Shown: piece by piece, positions 24,956 through 34,573 of the stretch | Numbering within the stretch: position 1 is the stretch's first letter | How the letters are laid out: each line of letters opens with the position of its first letter | From: Phytohabitans sp036906915 | Lineage (GTDB): Bacteria; Actinomycetota; Actinomycetes; Mycobacteriales; Micromonosporaceae | Reading direction: 5' to 3' | Assembly: GCF_036906915.1 (NCBI RefSeq) | Contig: NZ_JBAKHX010000006.1 | Coordinates: 124,001-188,000 of the forward strand | DNA: 64,000 nt | Made by a program: the position numbers and the translations under genes | Notes under the pieces: model-generated | Databases searched by the model: none | What the model was told of the DNA's origin: nothing | Seen by the model: only the letters and a program-made list of their open reading frames with translations

Positions 24956-25588
24956 TCAGCGCGGCAGGGCGTAGGCGAGCAGCAGCGGGTCGGGCTGGCC
25001 GGGCCACGTACCGGTCAGCGCGGCGCCGACCGGCGCTGCGATCGGGGCGAGGCGCCGGATCACGGCCAGCTCCACGCCGTCCGTGACGATCAGCGTCGGG
25101 TCCTCCTCGACGACGCGCCGGATCGCGCCCACGGCCGGCGCGTCCGTGGCGGGCGCGCCGCTCGCGACCACCGCCATCGAGGGCTCCCGGCGTACGAGGC
25201 TGCCGTCCTGCTCCACGTACTCGTCGGCGAGTCCGGCACCGGTGAAGATCATCCTCGCCAGCTCCGGGGCGTAGACCGGGTCGGCGGTCGCGTCGTACAC
25301 CCACCGGCTGCCGAGCACCGAGTGCTCGGTGGTGCCGACCAGAGACGCCTCCGCATCCTCCAGCGGCGCACCGCGATAGGTGAGCGGCACCTGGTACACG
25401 ATCTCGCCGCCGTCGCCGACGAGCATGGTCTCGATGCCGACCTCGCCCTCCGGGTCGTCGAACCGGTATCCACCCACGCGCGTGAGCTCCGCGCCGGTCT
25501 TGCCCTGGTACCAGCTCTGGCTCGGCAGCCATTGCGCCAGGAGTTCGAGCTTCGTGGGACGAAGTGTCGCCTTGTGGATCAACGCCAT
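24956..25588 (-). CDS. Maltokinase N-terminal cap-like domain protein
   Basis: 210 residues from ATG 25588. The N-terminus ALIHKATLRPTKLELLAQWL and WYQGKTG match the N-terminal cap domain of mycobacterial/actinobacterial maltokinase and the short stand-alone proteins often labelled as branching-enzyme-like. There is no kinase domain, so no maltokinase activity is expected; the role is unknown. The much longer frame to 26260 is antisense to the sirtuin gene and is not real. Divergent from the sirtuin, 45 bp apart. Confidence 0.8.
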   Translation of the reverse strand: MALIHKATLRPTKLELLAQWLPSQSWYQGKTGAELTRVGGYRFDDPEGEVGIETMLVGDGGEIVYQVPLTYRGAPLEDAEASLVGTTEHSVLGSRWVYDATADPVYAPELARMIFTGAGLADEYVEQDGSLVRREPSMAVVASGAPATDAPAVGAIRRVVEEDPTLIVTDGVELAVIRRLAPIAAPVGAALTGTWPGQPDPLLLAYALPR

Positions 25589-25633
25589 GCCGCCATCGTA
25601 GGGAGTGGCGAGAACCTGAGGCACCATTGGTGC

Positions 25634-26458
25634 GTGCATGAGGCGACCGCGAAGCTGGCCGAGATGGTGGCCGGTGGTGGCGTCGCGGTCCTGACGGGTG
25701 CCGGCATCTCCACCGAGTCCGGCATTCCGGACTATCGGGGCCCGGACGGCGCCGAGGTCCGGCGCGCCCCGATGACGTACCAGACGTTCACCGGCGACGC
25801 CGCCGCCCGCCGCCGGTACTGGGCGCGCAGCCACGTCGGCTGGCGGACCATCGCGCGGGCGGCACCCAACGCCGGCCACCGCGCGGTGGCCGAGTTGCAG
25901 CGCCGCGGCCTGCTCACCGGCCTGATCACCCAGAACGTGGACGGCCTGCACCAAGGGGCGGGCGCGTCCGGCGTCATCGAACTGCACGGCAACCTCGACC
26001 GCGTGGTCTGTCTGGACTGCGGCGACACCACGCGCCGCGACGACCTCGACCAGCGGCTGCGGATGGCGAACCCGGTCTGGCACACCCAGGCGCTCGCGGT
26101 CAACCCCGACGGCGACGTAGACCTGCCCGACGAGGCGGTCGACCGGTTCCGGGTCGTCGACTGCCGGTCCTGCGGTCACGGCACGCTCAAGCCCGACGTG
26201 GTCTTCTTCGGGGAGACCGTGCCGCGCCCACTGGTCGACGCCAGCTTCGCCGCCGTCCACGACGCCCGACTGCTGCTGGTGCTGGGCTCCTCGCTGACGG
26301 TCATGTCGGGGCGGCGGTTCGTGTTACGGGCCGCCAAGCTAGGCATCCCGGTGGCGATCGTCAACCGCGGTTCGACGCGCGGCGACGACTACGCCACGCT
26401 TACCGTGGACGCCCCGCTGGGCGCGGTCCTGCCCGAGATCGTCCGGATGATGAGGTGA
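25634..26458 (+). CDS. Sir2 family NAD-dependent protein deacetylase
   Basis: 274 residues from GTG 25634. Sirtuin motifs are complete: GAGISTESGIPDYRG (NAD loop), TQNVDGLHQGAG, the catalytic His in ELHGNL, the four zinc Cys (CLDCG and CRSCG) and KPDVVFFGE. It removes acyl groups from lysines with NAD. Its stop overlaps the start of the lipoprotein hydrolase gene (GTGA), so the two are co-translated. Confidence 0.92.
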   Translation: MHEATAKLAEMVAGGGVAVLTGAGISTESGIPDYRGPDGAEVRRAPMTYQTFTGDAAARRRYWARSHVGWRTIARAAPNAGHRAVAELQRRGLLTGLITQNVDGLHQGAGASGVIELHGNLDRVVCLDCGDTTRRDDLDQRLRMANPVWHTQALAVNPDGDVDLPDEAVDRFRVVDCRSCGHGTLKPDVVFFGETVPRPLVDASFAAVHDARLLLVLGSSLTVMSGRRFVLRAAKLGIPVAIVNRGSTRGDDYATLTVDAPLGAVLPEIVRMMR

Positions 26459-27366
26459 TCGTTCTGCGTCGCAAGGGACTCGCCCCGGTACTGCTGCTCA
26501 CCCTGCTGGCCGGATGCACGGCTACGGAGCCAGCGGCTTCCAGGAGCGCGCCGGCCACGCCACCCCCGGCCACGACGGCGGGCGCCGCGCCCACCGAGCA
26601 ATACCAGGTCAAGACCCGCGAGCTCGGCCTCAACCGGGACGGAAACCGTCCGCTTCCGGTGACCATCTGGTACCCGGACACAAGCACCGGACGCTTCCCC
26701 GTGATCGTGTTCAGCCACGGCCTCACCGGCCTGCCCACGGACTACCGGCGACTGCTCGCCGACTGGGCGGAGGCCGGGTTCGTGGTGGCCGCGCCGACGT
26801 ACCCGAACACCAACAAGAAGGCCGCCCAGGTCAACGCGCTCGACGTCGTCAACCAGCCGGCCGACGCCTCCTACGTGCTGACCCAGGTGCTGGCGTTGGA
26901 CGCCAAGGCCGGCGACAAGCTGAACGGGCGCCTCGACACCGAGAACGTCGCCGCCGCCGGGCACTCAGCGGGCGGCATCACCACCGTCGGCATGTTCACC
27001 GTGTACCGCGACCAGCGCCTCGACGCGGGCATCGTGCTGGCCGGCAGCGCACTCGGTATGGGCACCGCCTTCCGGGGTCCGGACGCGCCGCTGCTGTTCG
27101 TGCACGGCGACGCCGACGCGGTCGTCTCGTACGCCTCCGGCAAGGCCGCCTACGACAAGGTCCCGTGGCCCAAGGCGATGCTGACGATGGTCGACGGCGA
27201 CCACGGCCGGACCCTGCTGCGCGCCGGCAACCCGGCGTACGAGGTGTTGGCCGGGGCGACCACGAACTTCTGGCGCTGGACGCTGTACGGTGACCCGGCC
27301 GCCAAGACCCGCCTGGCCCAGGACGCCGAGCAGGGCGGCCTGGCAACGCTGGACGACAACCTCTAG
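26455..27366 (+). CDS. Lipoprotein alpha/beta hydrolase (chlorophyllase/PAF-acetylhydrolase type)
   Basis: 303 residues. Lipoprotein signal with lipobox LLAGC, Pro/Ala/Thr linker, then a serine hydrolase domain: entry LPVTIWYPDT, oxyanion region VFSHGLTG, nucleophile AAGHSAGGIT, Asp in FVHGDADAVV, His in VDGDHGRT. Acts at the outer face of the membrane, probably an esterase. Start GTG 26455 overlaps the sirtuin stop by 4 bp. Confidence 0.85.
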   Translation: MIVLRRKGLAPVLLLTLLAGCTATEPAASRSAPATPPPATTAGAAPTEQYQVKTRELGLNRDGNRPLPVTIWYPDTSTGRFPVIVFSHGLTGLPTDYRRLLADWAEAGFVVAAPTYPNTNKKAAQVNALDVVNQPADASYVLTQVLALDAKAGDKLNGRLDTENVAAAGHSAGGITTVGMFTVYRDQRLDAGIVLAGSALGMGTAFRGPDAPLLFVHGDADAVVSYASGKAAYDKVPWPKAMLTMVDGDHGRTLLRAGNPAYEVLAGATTNFWRWTLYGDPAAKTRLAQDAEQGGLATLDDNL

Positions 27367-27420
27367 GCCCGCCCGATCACCACGTGACCGGCTCGGTGGG
27401 CTGGTACAGCCGCCAGCACC

Positions 27421-28875
27421 CTACTGGGCGGTCGCGACCACAATGGTGGGTTCGGACGAGGCTGGCACGTCTGACGGGCGGCGCGGCGGTTCGCGCAGGA
27501 GCAGGAACGCCGCGACGAACGCGGCGACCAGCAGCCCGGCACCGATGGTGAAGGCCAACCGGTACCCGCCGGCCAGCGCCGCGGCCTCCCCCGCACCGCC
27601 GCCGAGCAGGTCACCGGTGCGCGAGGCGGCCAGTGTGGACAGTACGGCCACGCCGACCGCGCCCCCGATCTGCTGCGTGGTGTTGAACAGGCCGGACACC
27701 AGGCCCGCGTCGTCCCCGCTCGCACCCGACATGCCGAGGCTCGCCAGCACCGGCAGCACGAGGCCGCCCCCTGCGATCAACAGCATCACCGGCAGCAGGT
27801 CGGTAACGTAGTTGGCGTGCACGGGCAGCCGGGCGAGCAGCCCGAGCGCGCCGATCAGCAGCGCCAGCCCGGCCAGCAGTACCCGCCGTTCGCCGTACCG
27901 GGAGCTCAGCCGCGCGGAGACGACCAGCGACACCGCGCCGATGCTGACCGCGGCGGGCAGCATCGCGAGGCCGGTCGACAGCGCGCTGTACCCGAGGACC
28001 CGCTGCATGTACAGCGCGACGACGATCTGGAACGCGAACATGGCGGCGATGGTCAGGACCTGGACCAGGTTGGCGCCGAAGACGTTGCGCGAACGCAGCA
28101 CGCGCGGCGGGATGAGCGGGTTCTTGGCGGTGGCCTGCCGGATGGCGAAGCCGGCGAGCAGCCCGGCGGCGAGCGCGCCCGTCGCGAGGGTCCGAGCCGA
28201 CGCCCAGCCGTGCTCCTCCACCTTGACGACCGTGTAGATGCCGACCATGAGCCCGGCCGTGACCAGGAACGCGCCGATCGCGTCGGCACCGGCGCGCAGG
28301 CCCACGCCCCGGTCGCCGGGCAGCGTCCACGCGCCCAGCACGATCGTGGCCAGGCCGATCGGCAGGTTGATCAGGAAGATCCAGTGCCAGTTGAGGACGT
28401 CGGTGAGCACGCCGCCGAGCACCTGGCCGATCGACGCGCCCGCGGCGCCGGTGAAGCTGAAGACGCCGATGGCCTTGGCGCGCTCGCGCGGCTCGGTGAA
28501 GAGCGTGACGAGGATGCCGAGGCTGACGGCGGCCGCCATCGCGCTGCCGACGCCCTGCGCGAACCGCGCGACGATCAGCAGGGTGGGCGAGGTCGCGGCG
28601 CCGGCCAGCACCGAGGCGGCGGTGAAGGCGGCGGTGCCGGCGATGAACATCCGCTTGCGGCCGACGAGATCGCCTAGGCGCCCGGCGAGCAGCAGCAGGC
28701 TGCCGAACGCGATCAGGTACGCGTTGATGACCCAGGTCAGGCCGCCCGGCGAGAACCCGAGGTCGTCCTGGATGGCGGGCATGGCGACGGTGACGATGCT
28801 GCCGTCGAGGATGGTCATCAGCAGCCCGGTGGCGATCACTGCGAGGGCGAGCCAGCGGGACCGTGTGTCAGTCAT
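27421..28875 (-). CDS. MFS drug-efflux transporter, DHA2 family (EmrB/QacA-like)
   Basis: 484 residues, about 14 transmembrane helices. Motif D1-like start ILDGSIVTVAMPAIQ, motif A LAGRLGDLVGRKR, and motif C-like GAAGASIGQVLGG fit proton-driven drug exporters. The marR-like gene lies 48 bp upstream on the same strand, a common pairing in which MarR represses the pump until a toxic ligand binds. Confidence 0.9.
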   Translation of the reverse strand: MTDTRSRWLALAVIATGLLMTILDGSIVTVAMPAIQDDLGFSPGGLTWVINAYLIAFGSLLLLAGRLGDLVGRKRMFIAGTAAFTAASVLAGAATSPTLLIVARFAQGVGSAMAAAVSLGILVTLFTEPRERAKAIGVFSFTGAAGASIGQVLGGVLTDVLNWHWIFLINLPIGLATIVLGAWTLPGDRGVGLRAGADAIGAFLVTAGLMVGIYTVVKVEEHGWASARTLATGALAAGLLAGFAIRQATAKNPLIPPRVLRSRNVFGANLVQVLTIAAMFAFQIVVALYMQRVLGYSALSTGLAMLPAAVSIGAVSLVVSARLSSRYGERRVLLAGLALLIGALGLLARLPVHANYVTDLLPVMLLIAGGGLVLPVLASLGMSGASGDDAGLVSGLFNTTQQIGGAVGVAVLSTLAASRTGDLLGGGAGEAAALAGGYRLAFTIGAGLLVAAFVAAFLLLREPPRRPSDVPASSEPTIVVATAQ

Positions 28876-28923
28876 GAGACCGACCGTAGCAGATAGTTCC
28901 GTTACGGACGATCTCTTTGTTAC

Positions 28924-29409
28924 CTAGTTGGCTTGGCGCGCCCGCCGAGCCGCTCGCGGCGCCTCTGTCGGCGTCTCCAGGTACCCGCTGGCCAGGCGCT
29001 CCAGCGCGCGCAGGAGGACCTCACGCTCATCTGGGGGCAGGCTCGCGATGGCGTCCGCGTGCACCTGGTCGACGATCTGCTGGCTGCGATGCGCGAGCCG
29101 GGCACCCGCCTCGGTGACCGCGATGATCCGGGCCCGCCGGTCGGTGCTGGACGGGCGACGCTCGGCCAGCCCAGCCTTCTCGAGGGCGTCGACGGTGACC
29201 ACCATCGTGGTCTTGTCCATGTCGCCGAGCTCGGCGAGCTGGATCTGGGTCCGCTCCTCTTCGAGGGCGTGGACGAGCACGCAGTGCATGCGGGTGGTCA
29301 GCCCGATCTCCGCGAGCGCGGCGGTCAGCCGGGTGCGCAGCACATGGCTGGTGTGGTCGAGCAGGAACGACAGGTCAGGGCTGGTCCGGGCGGGCGCCAT
29401 GGCGGTCAT
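28924..29409 (-). CDS. MarR family transcriptional regulator
   Basis: 161 residues from ATG 29409. The winged-helix region includes IGLTTRMHCVLVHALEE, LAELGDMDKTTMVVTVDALEKAGL and the wing RRPSSTDRRARIIAVTE. It probably controls the efflux pump gene downstream; the 48-bp spacer holds the near-palindromic stretch TTCCGTTACGGA, a possible operator. The longer frame to 29514 lacks support. Confidence 0.9.
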   Translation of the reverse strand: MTAMAPARTSPDLSFLLDHTSHVLRTRLTAALAEIGLTTRMHCVLVHALEEERTQIQLAELGDMDKTTMVVTVDALEKAGLAERRPSSTDRRARIIAVTEAGARLAHRSQQIVDQVHADAIASLPPDEREVLLRALERLASGYLETPTEAPRAARRARQAN

Positions 29410-29552
29410 GCCACCAAGGATAGCCACTCGTCCCGTAGCGGATAATCCAACAAGCGACCTATCCGGCCCTCCTCCCGGCGACCGATGAGTTTCACTTGGT
29501 CGATCCGTCTGCATCGGTGAGCGGTTCCCGAAATGGAGAGTGAGGTACCCCC

Positions 29553-30821
29553 ATGAGCGTGACGTACCGCGAGCCGGGCCGGCGCCAGGCGCTGGCCACG
29601 CTGATGGCCGCGCTGGTGGCGATAGTCACGGCCGTCGTCGCGACCGCCACGCCGGCCGGCGCCCACCCGGGCGGCCGCTGGACCGCGACCTGGTCGACGG
29701 CGAACATCGCGTCCTTCCCGGACTTCTTCGGCACCCCGAACTGGTCCGGCGGCTTCGACGACCAGTCCGTGCGGCAGCCGATCCGGGTCAGCCAAGGCGG
29801 GTCGGCCCTGCGCATCCGGGTGTCCAATGTGTTCGGTACCGGGCCGCTGCGGCTGACCGGCGCCTCCGTCGGCCGGGCGGGCGACGGCGCGGACGTGCGG
29901 CCCGGTTCGCTACGCACCGTGACGTTCGACGGCCGTCGGTCCACTGTGGTGCCGGCGGGGCGCGAGCTCGCCTCGGACCCGGTGGCCCTGCGGGTCGCGC
30001 CGCTGGAGCGGCTGACCGTGACCCTGTACTTCGCGCGGTCCACCGGACCGGTCACGTTCCACCTGATGTCGATGGCCACGGCGTACCGGGCAAGCGGCGA
30101 CCACCTGGTCGACCGGTCGGGTGCGGCGTTCGGCGAGACGTCGCAGTCCTGGTATCTGCTGTCCGGTGTGGACGTCATCGGCGCGGCACCCAAGCACGAC
30201 CGCGGCACCGTGGTCGCGTTCGGCGACTCGATCACCGACGGTGCGTTCTCCACGCCGGACACCGACAACCGGTACCCCGACGAGCTGGCCGAACGGCTCG
30301 TCGCCGCCGGTCGCCGCCTGGCGGTCGTCAACGCCGGCATCGGCGGCAACCGGGTCCTGGCCGACGCGGACGGATTCGGCGAGCGCGCCACCGCCCGGTT
30401 CCAGCGGGACGCCCTCGACCAGCCCGGCGTGCGCAGTGTGATCGTGCTGGAAGGCATCAACGACATCGGGTTGCTCGGCGGGCAGCCGGTCACGACCGCA
30501 CAGCTCATCGAGGGGCACCGGGCGCTGATCCGGGCCGCCCACGACCGCGGCGTACGCGTGATCGGCGCCACCATCCTGCCGTTCAAGGGCGTGGCGTACC
30601 CGGGCTACTTCACCGAGGAGGGCGAGCGGATCCGCGACGAGGTGAACCACTGGATCCGCACCGGTGGAGAGTACGACGCGGTGGTCGACCTGGACCGGGC
30701 GCTGGCCGACCCGGCCGATCCGGACTACCTGCGGGCCGAGTATGACGGCGGTGACGGCCTGCACCCGAACGACGCCGGGATGCGTGCGATGGCCGAGGCG
30801 GTCGACCTCGACGTCCTGTAA
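29553..30821 (+). CDS. Secreted SGNH/GDSL-family esterase
   Basis: 422 residues with a signal peptide ending ATPAGA. An N-terminal beta-sandwich (about 45-205; WTATWSTANI) precedes the SGNH domain: VAFGDSITDG (Ser), NAGIGGN (Gly), EGINDIG (Asn) and DGLHPND (Asp, His). This architecture is common in actinobacterial lipases and carbohydrate acetylesterases. The signal peptide has a twin-arginine-like GRRQALATL, so Tat export is possible. A strong terminator follows. Confidence 0.88.
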   Translation: MSVTYREPGRRQALATLMAALVAIVTAVVATATPAGAHPGGRWTATWSTANIASFPDFFGTPNWSGGFDDQSVRQPIRVSQGGSALRIRVSNVFGTGPLRLTGASVGRAGDGADVRPGSLRTVTFDGRRSTVVPAGRELASDPVALRVAPLERLTVTLYFARSTGPVTFHLMSMATAYRASGDHLVDRSGAAFGETSQSWYLLSGVDVIGAAPKHDRGTVVAFGDSITDGAFSTPDTDNRYPDELAERLVAAGRRLAVVNAGIGGNRVLADADGFGERATARFQRDALDQPGVRSVIVLEGINDIGLLGGQPVTTAQLIEGHRALIRAAHDRGVRVIGATILPFKGVAYPGYFTEEGERIRDEVNHWIRTGGEYDAVVDLDRALADPADPDYLRAEYDGGDGLHPNDAGMRAMAEAVDLDVL

Positions 30822-30832
30822 ACGCCCGACGC

Positions 30833-30866
30833 TTCGGGCCGGACCGCTGCGGCGGTCCGGCCCGAA
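30833..30866 (+). terminator. Strong hairpin terminator
   Basis: Perfect 15-bp stem TTCGGGCCGGACCGC and its complement with a 4-nt loop, 11 bp after the SGNH stop; no T-tract. Confidence 0.7.
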
Positions 30867-30973
30867 CTCCTTATCTGGGCTCCAGCCTGCTTTCACGGGG
30901 CGCGCAAGGGAAAGGGCGCCTCGCCGCCGCGTTCAAACGCGGGCTCGACCGCTCCCCGCCATACAGTGGCTGA

Positions 30974-31732
30974 GTGACGGATCAACGGGTTGCGGTGGTT
31001 ACCGGGGCGGCGCAGGGCATCGGGCAGCGGGTGGCGCAGGTACTGGCGGCGGAGGGTTACGCACTCGCACTGCTGGACCGGCAGCCGGTCCCCGACGCGT
31101 CCGCCTTCTCCTACGCTGGCGACGTCAGCTCGCAGGCCGACGTGACCGCGTTCGCCGACGCGGTCGACGACCGGTTCGGGCGGGTCGACGTGCTGGTCAA
31201 CAACGCCGGCATCGCGTTCATCACGCCGCTGGAGGAGACGACGCTGGAAGACTGGCAGCGCGTCCTCGACGTGAACCTGACCGGCCCGTTCCTGCTGAGC
31301 CGCGAGTTCGGCCGGCGGATGCTCGCCGCCGGCGAGGGTGCGATCGTCAACATCGCCTCCGTCGCCGGCCTGCGCGGCGTCGCGGACCGCGCCGCCTACA
31401 ACACCAGCAAGCACGGCCTCATCGGCCTGACCCGGACGCTCGCGGCGGAGTGGGGTGGCCGGGGTGTACGCGTCAACGCCGTCTGTCCCGGCTGGGTGAA
31501 AACCGAGATGGACGTCGAGTCGCAGGCGTCCGGCGCCTACCGGGACGCCGACATTACCGACCACGTGCCGATGGGCCGGTTCGCGTCGCCCGACGACATC
31601 GCGCAGGCGGTGGCGTTCCTGGCCGACCCGGCACGCAGCGGCTTCGTCAACGGCGCCGCGCTGTCGGTCGACGGCGGCTGGCACGCCGACGGCTCCTGGC
31701 AGTCCCTGCGCCTCGACGCCCGCACCCGCTGA
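30974..31732 (+). CDS. Short-chain dehydrogenase/reductase (SDR)
   Basis: 252 residues from GTG 30974. Rossmann motif TGAAQGIGQRV, NNAGIAF, catalytic Ser in NIASVAGL, YNTSK (Tyr and Lys), and the C-terminal SVDGGWHADGS. A classical NAD(P)-dependent oxidoreductase acting on an alcohol or carbonyl, possibly a sugar dehydrogenase; substrate unknown. Followed by a terminator. Confidence 0.9.
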   Translation: MTDQRVAVVTGAAQGIGQRVAQVLAAEGYALALLDRQPVPDASAFSYAGDVSSQADVTAFADAVDDRFGRVDVLVNNAGIAFITPLEETTLEDWQRVLDVNLTGPFLLSREFGRRMLAAGEGAIVNIASVAGLRGVADRAAYNTSKHGLIGLTRTLAAEWGGRGVRVNAVCPGWVKTEMDVESQASGAYRDADITDHVPMGRFASPDDIAQAVAFLADPARSGFVNGAALSVDGGWHADGSWQSLRLDARTR

Positions 31733-31733
31733 C

Positions 31734-31761
31734 CCCCGCTGTGGTCATTGCCACAGCGGGG
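31734..31761 (+). terminator. Hairpin terminator after the SDR gene
   Basis: Perfect 11-bp stem CCCCGCTGTGG / CCACAGCGGGG with loop TCATTG, starting 2 bp after the stop. Confidence 0.65.
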
Positions 31762-31808
31762 CCGAGAAGCGGCGATCTTGTCGGTGGCTCCCGGCAGCAT
31801 GTACGCCC

Positions 31809-32603
31809 GTGACGCTGCACTACGTGGACAAGGGCGCTGGAACGAGCGTGCTGGCGATACACGGGTGGACCCCCGACCATCGCCTGATGCTCGGCTGCAT
31901 GGAGCCGGTGTTCGAGACGAAGCCCGGATACCGCCGGCTGTACGTGGACCTGCCCGGCATGGGGCGGTCGCCGGGACCGCCGTCGATCGCCAGTTCCGAC
32001 GACGTGGTCGACGCGGTGCTGGAGTTCGTCGACGAGGTCATCGGCGACGTGCCGTTCCTTCTCGCCGGCGAGTCCTACGGCGGCTACGTCGCCCGCGCCG
32101 TCGTCCGGGCCCGGCCCGAGCAGGTGCGCGGGCTGGCGCTGATCTGCCCGGTCGGCACCGCGCTCGACCGCGCCGAGCGCACCCGCCCCGAGCACCAGGT
32201 GCTGCGCCCCGACCCCGAGCTGCTCGCCGCCGCCGACCCGCGGGTCGCCGCGGAGTTCGACGAGATCGCGGTGGTGCAGACGCCCGAGACGCTGCGGCGA
32301 TTCCGCGACGAGATCCTGGTCGGTCTCGACCTCGCCGACACCGAGGCGATGGCCCGTATCGCGGGGCGGTGGGCGCTGCGCACCTCGCCGGAGAGCGGCC
32401 CGCCATACACCCGGCCGACGCTGATTCTCACCGGGCGGCAGGACTCCAGCGTCGGCTACGCCGACCAGTTCGCCCTGCTGCCGCATTATCCCCGCGCCAC
32501 GTTCGCGGTGCTCGACGTGGCCGGCCACAACGCGCAGATCGAGCAGCCCGAGCTGTTCAACGCGCTGATGCGCGAGTGGCTCGACCGGGTGGCCGCCGAG
32601 TAA
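31809..32603 (+). CDS. Alpha/beta fold hydrolase
   Basis: 264 residues from GTG 31809. Hydrolase landmarks: oxyanion region AIHGWTPDH, PGMGRSPGP, nucleophile elbow LAGESYGGYVA, Asp in LTGRQDSSVGY and His in VAGHNAQIEQP. No signal peptide, so cytosolic. Proline-iminopeptidase or lactone-hydrolase-like; substrate unknown. Confidence 0.88.
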   Translation: MTLHYVDKGAGTSVLAIHGWTPDHRLMLGCMEPVFETKPGYRRLYVDLPGMGRSPGPPSIASSDDVVDAVLEFVDEVIGDVPFLLAGESYGGYVARAVVRARPEQVRGLALICPVGTALDRAERTRPEHQVLRPDPELLAAADPRVAAEFDEIAVVQTPETLRRFRDEILVGLDLADTEAMARIAGRWALRTSPESGPPYTRPTLILTGRQDSSVGYADQFALLPHYPRATFAVLDVAGHNAQIEQPELFNALMREWLDRVAAE

Positions 32604-32650
32604 CCGGAGGCCACAGGTGGCGGGCCACCGCGCCGGTCGGGACGGGGCGG

Positions 32651-33562
32651 TCACTGTGCGGCGACGAGCGCCCGTCCGAGGCGATCGTCGCGCTTGTCGC
32701 GCTCGTCCTGGAGGTGGCGCAGCGCTGACCGGGCGGCCTCGGGCTGCGCGGGCAGCAGCGGGAGCCGCACGTCGGCGGTCGGGATGCGCCCTTGGGCGTG
32801 CAGGACGGCCTTGATGACCGTCGGATTCGGCTCCGCGAAGAGCGCGGTCGACAGCGACGCCAGGCGGTGGCCCAGCGGTCGCGCCTCGGTCGCCGATCCG
32901 GCGCGCCACGCCTCGACCAGTGCGGCGAACTCCGCCGTTGCGACGTGGGCCGACGCGAGGATGCCACCGTCCGCGCCCAGCGCCAGCAAGGGTGAGACGA
33001 ACGGGTCGTCGCCGCCCAGCACCGCGAATCCGTCCGGCCGGTCGGCCAGCAGGTCGACGGCGGTGGCGTCGACGCCGTCCGCGGCGTACTTGACGCCGAC
33101 CACCCCGTCGATCGCGGCCAGCCGCCGGAGCGCCTGCGCAGACAGGTGCTGCCCCGTCCGGTAGGGGACATGGTAGGCGAGGAGCGGGACGGGGCTGGCC
33201 GCCGCGAGCGCCGCGAACTGTGCGACGACCCCGGCTTCGCCGGGGCGTACGAAGGGTGGCACGAGGCAGAGCGCCGCGGCGACCTCGGGCCGGTCGCGCA
33301 ACGCGTGCAGCCCTTCGACGGTACTGGCACCGACCACCAGCGGCACCGAGTGGTCCCCGCACACCCGGGCGAGGACGTCGACGACGCCGCTCCGCTCCGC
33401 CTCGGTCAACGAGGCCGGCTCGCCTGTGGTGCCGAGGGCCACGAGCCCCGCGGCACCCCCGTCCAGTACCTCGTGGGCCAGCGACTCCAGGGCGTCGAAG
33501 GCGACGGCGTCGGCACGGTCGAAGGGCGTGATCAGCGGGACGTACACACCGGAAAGCGTCAT
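32651..33562 (-). CDS. DHDPS/NAL family aldolase (DapA paralogue)
   Basis: 303 residues from ATG 33562. TIM-barrel class I aldolase with the substrate loop LGTTGEPASL, the Tyr in YHVPYRTG, and the Schiff-base Lys in GVVGVKYAADG. Residues after these differ from true DapA, and the gene is isolated from lysine genes while facing a LysR regulator, so a catabolic keto-acid aldolase is more likely than dihydrodipicolinate synthase. Confidence 0.82.
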   Translation of the reverse strand: MTLSGVYVPLITPFDRADAVAFDALESLAHEVLDGGAAGLVALGTTGEPASLTEAERSGVVDVLARVCGDHSVPLVVGASTVEGLHALRDRPEVAAALCLVPPFVRPGEAGVVAQFAALAAASPVPLLAYHVPYRTGQHLSAQALRRLAAIDGVVGVKYAADGVDATAVDLLADRPDGFAVLGGDDPFVSPLLALGADGGILASAHVATAEFAALVEAWRAGSATEARPLGHRLASLSTALFAEPNPTVIKAVLHAQGRIPTADVRLPLLPAQPEAARSALRHLQDERDKRDDRLGRALVAAQ

Positions 33563-33603
33563 GGTCCCAGCCTGCTGCGGGACATCCGTAAGGTCCAGTT
33601 CAC

Positions 33604-33617
33604 GTTGCTGAAGCAAA
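33604..33617. promoter_or_regulatory. LysR-type operator candidate
   Basis: Inverted repeat TTGCTGAAGCAA centred in the 70-bp gap between the divergent aldolase and LysR genes; matches the inverted-repeat style of LysR binding sites. Confidence 0.5.
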
Positions 33618-33632
33618 CCGTAAGCTGGACTG

Positions 33633-34514
33633 ATGCTCGACGTGCGCCGCCTGCGACTGCTCTGCGATCTTTCCCGCCTCGGTACCATCGCCGCCGTCGC
33701 GCAGGCGCACACCTACACGCCGTCCGCCGTCTCGCAGCAGCTGTCTACATTGGAGCGCGAGGCGGGCGTGCCGCTGCTGGAGCGCACCGGCCGGCGCGTC
33801 GTCCTCACCGCCGCCGGCCGGGTGCTCGTCGCGCACGCCGAGACCGTTCTCGCCGCCCTGGAGCAGACGTCGGCCGCGCTCGCCTCCCTGGGCACGGGGC
33901 TGTCCGGCCCGCTGCGCATCGGCGCGTACCCGACCGCCGTCCGCGCGCTGTTGCCGGCGACCCTCGTCGCGCTCGGTCAGCAGCACCCCGGCCTCGAACT
34001 GATGGTCACCGAGCTCGACCCGGTCGACGTGCCGGCCGCCCTGCGCGAACGCCGGCTCGACGTCGGTCTGCTCAACGACTACGACGCCGTACCGGTCGAG
34101 CCCGACCCGACCCTGGACGCCGTACCCCTGCTGGACGAGACCGTGTTCCTGGCCGTGCCCGCCGATGGTGCCGACTCGCTGGACACCGCCCGCGACGCCA
34201 CCTGGATCCTGGCCAGCCCCGGCACGCTCTGCCACACGGCGACCCTCCAGGTCTGCCGCACCGCCGGTTTCACGCCCCGCGCGCGCCACCACGCCGACGA
34301 CTTCGCCACCGTGCTCGCCCTCGTCGCCGCCGGCCAGGGGGTCTCCATAGTCCCCCAAGTCGCGGCCGCGCGACCGCCCGCCGGGGTGCGGCTGATCCCG
34401 CTGCCGACCCGCCGCCGCACCCGCATCGCGTACCGCCACGGCGCCGCCAGCCACCCGGCCGTCGCCGCGTTCGTGGCCGCCATCCGCACCGCCGCCGACG
34501 AGGTCGTCAGGTAG
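33633..34514 (+). CDS. LysR family transcriptional regulator
   Basis: 293 residues. N-terminal winged helix MLDVRRLRLLCDLSRLGTIA, YTPSAVSQQLSTLEREAG; then the two-lobed co-inducer domain. Divergent from the DapA-like aldolase with an inverted repeat between them, so it very probably controls that gene. Confidence 0.92.
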   Translation: MLDVRRLRLLCDLSRLGTIAAVAQAHTYTPSAVSQQLSTLEREAGVPLLERTGRRVVLTAAGRVLVAHAETVLAALEQTSAALASLGTGLSGPLRIGAYPTAVRALLPATLVALGQQHPGLELMVTELDPVDVPAALRERRLDVGLLNDYDAVPVEPDPTLDAVPLLDETVFLAVPADGADSLDTARDATWILASPGTLCHTATLQVCRTAGFTPRARHHADDFATVLALVAAGQGVSIVPQVAAARPPAGVRLIPLPTRRRTRIAYRHGAASHPAVAAFVAAIRTAADEVVR

Positions 34515-34573
34515 CGGCGCGTTCCAGGCCGGGTTGGCTACCTCGCCGAGGTCGCCGTTCGAGGGACAACGCG

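Noticed and set aside
32651..33562. Lysine-biosynthesis dapA
   Set aside because: Isolated gene facing a LysR regulator, without other lysine genes; better described as a DHDPS-family aldolase.
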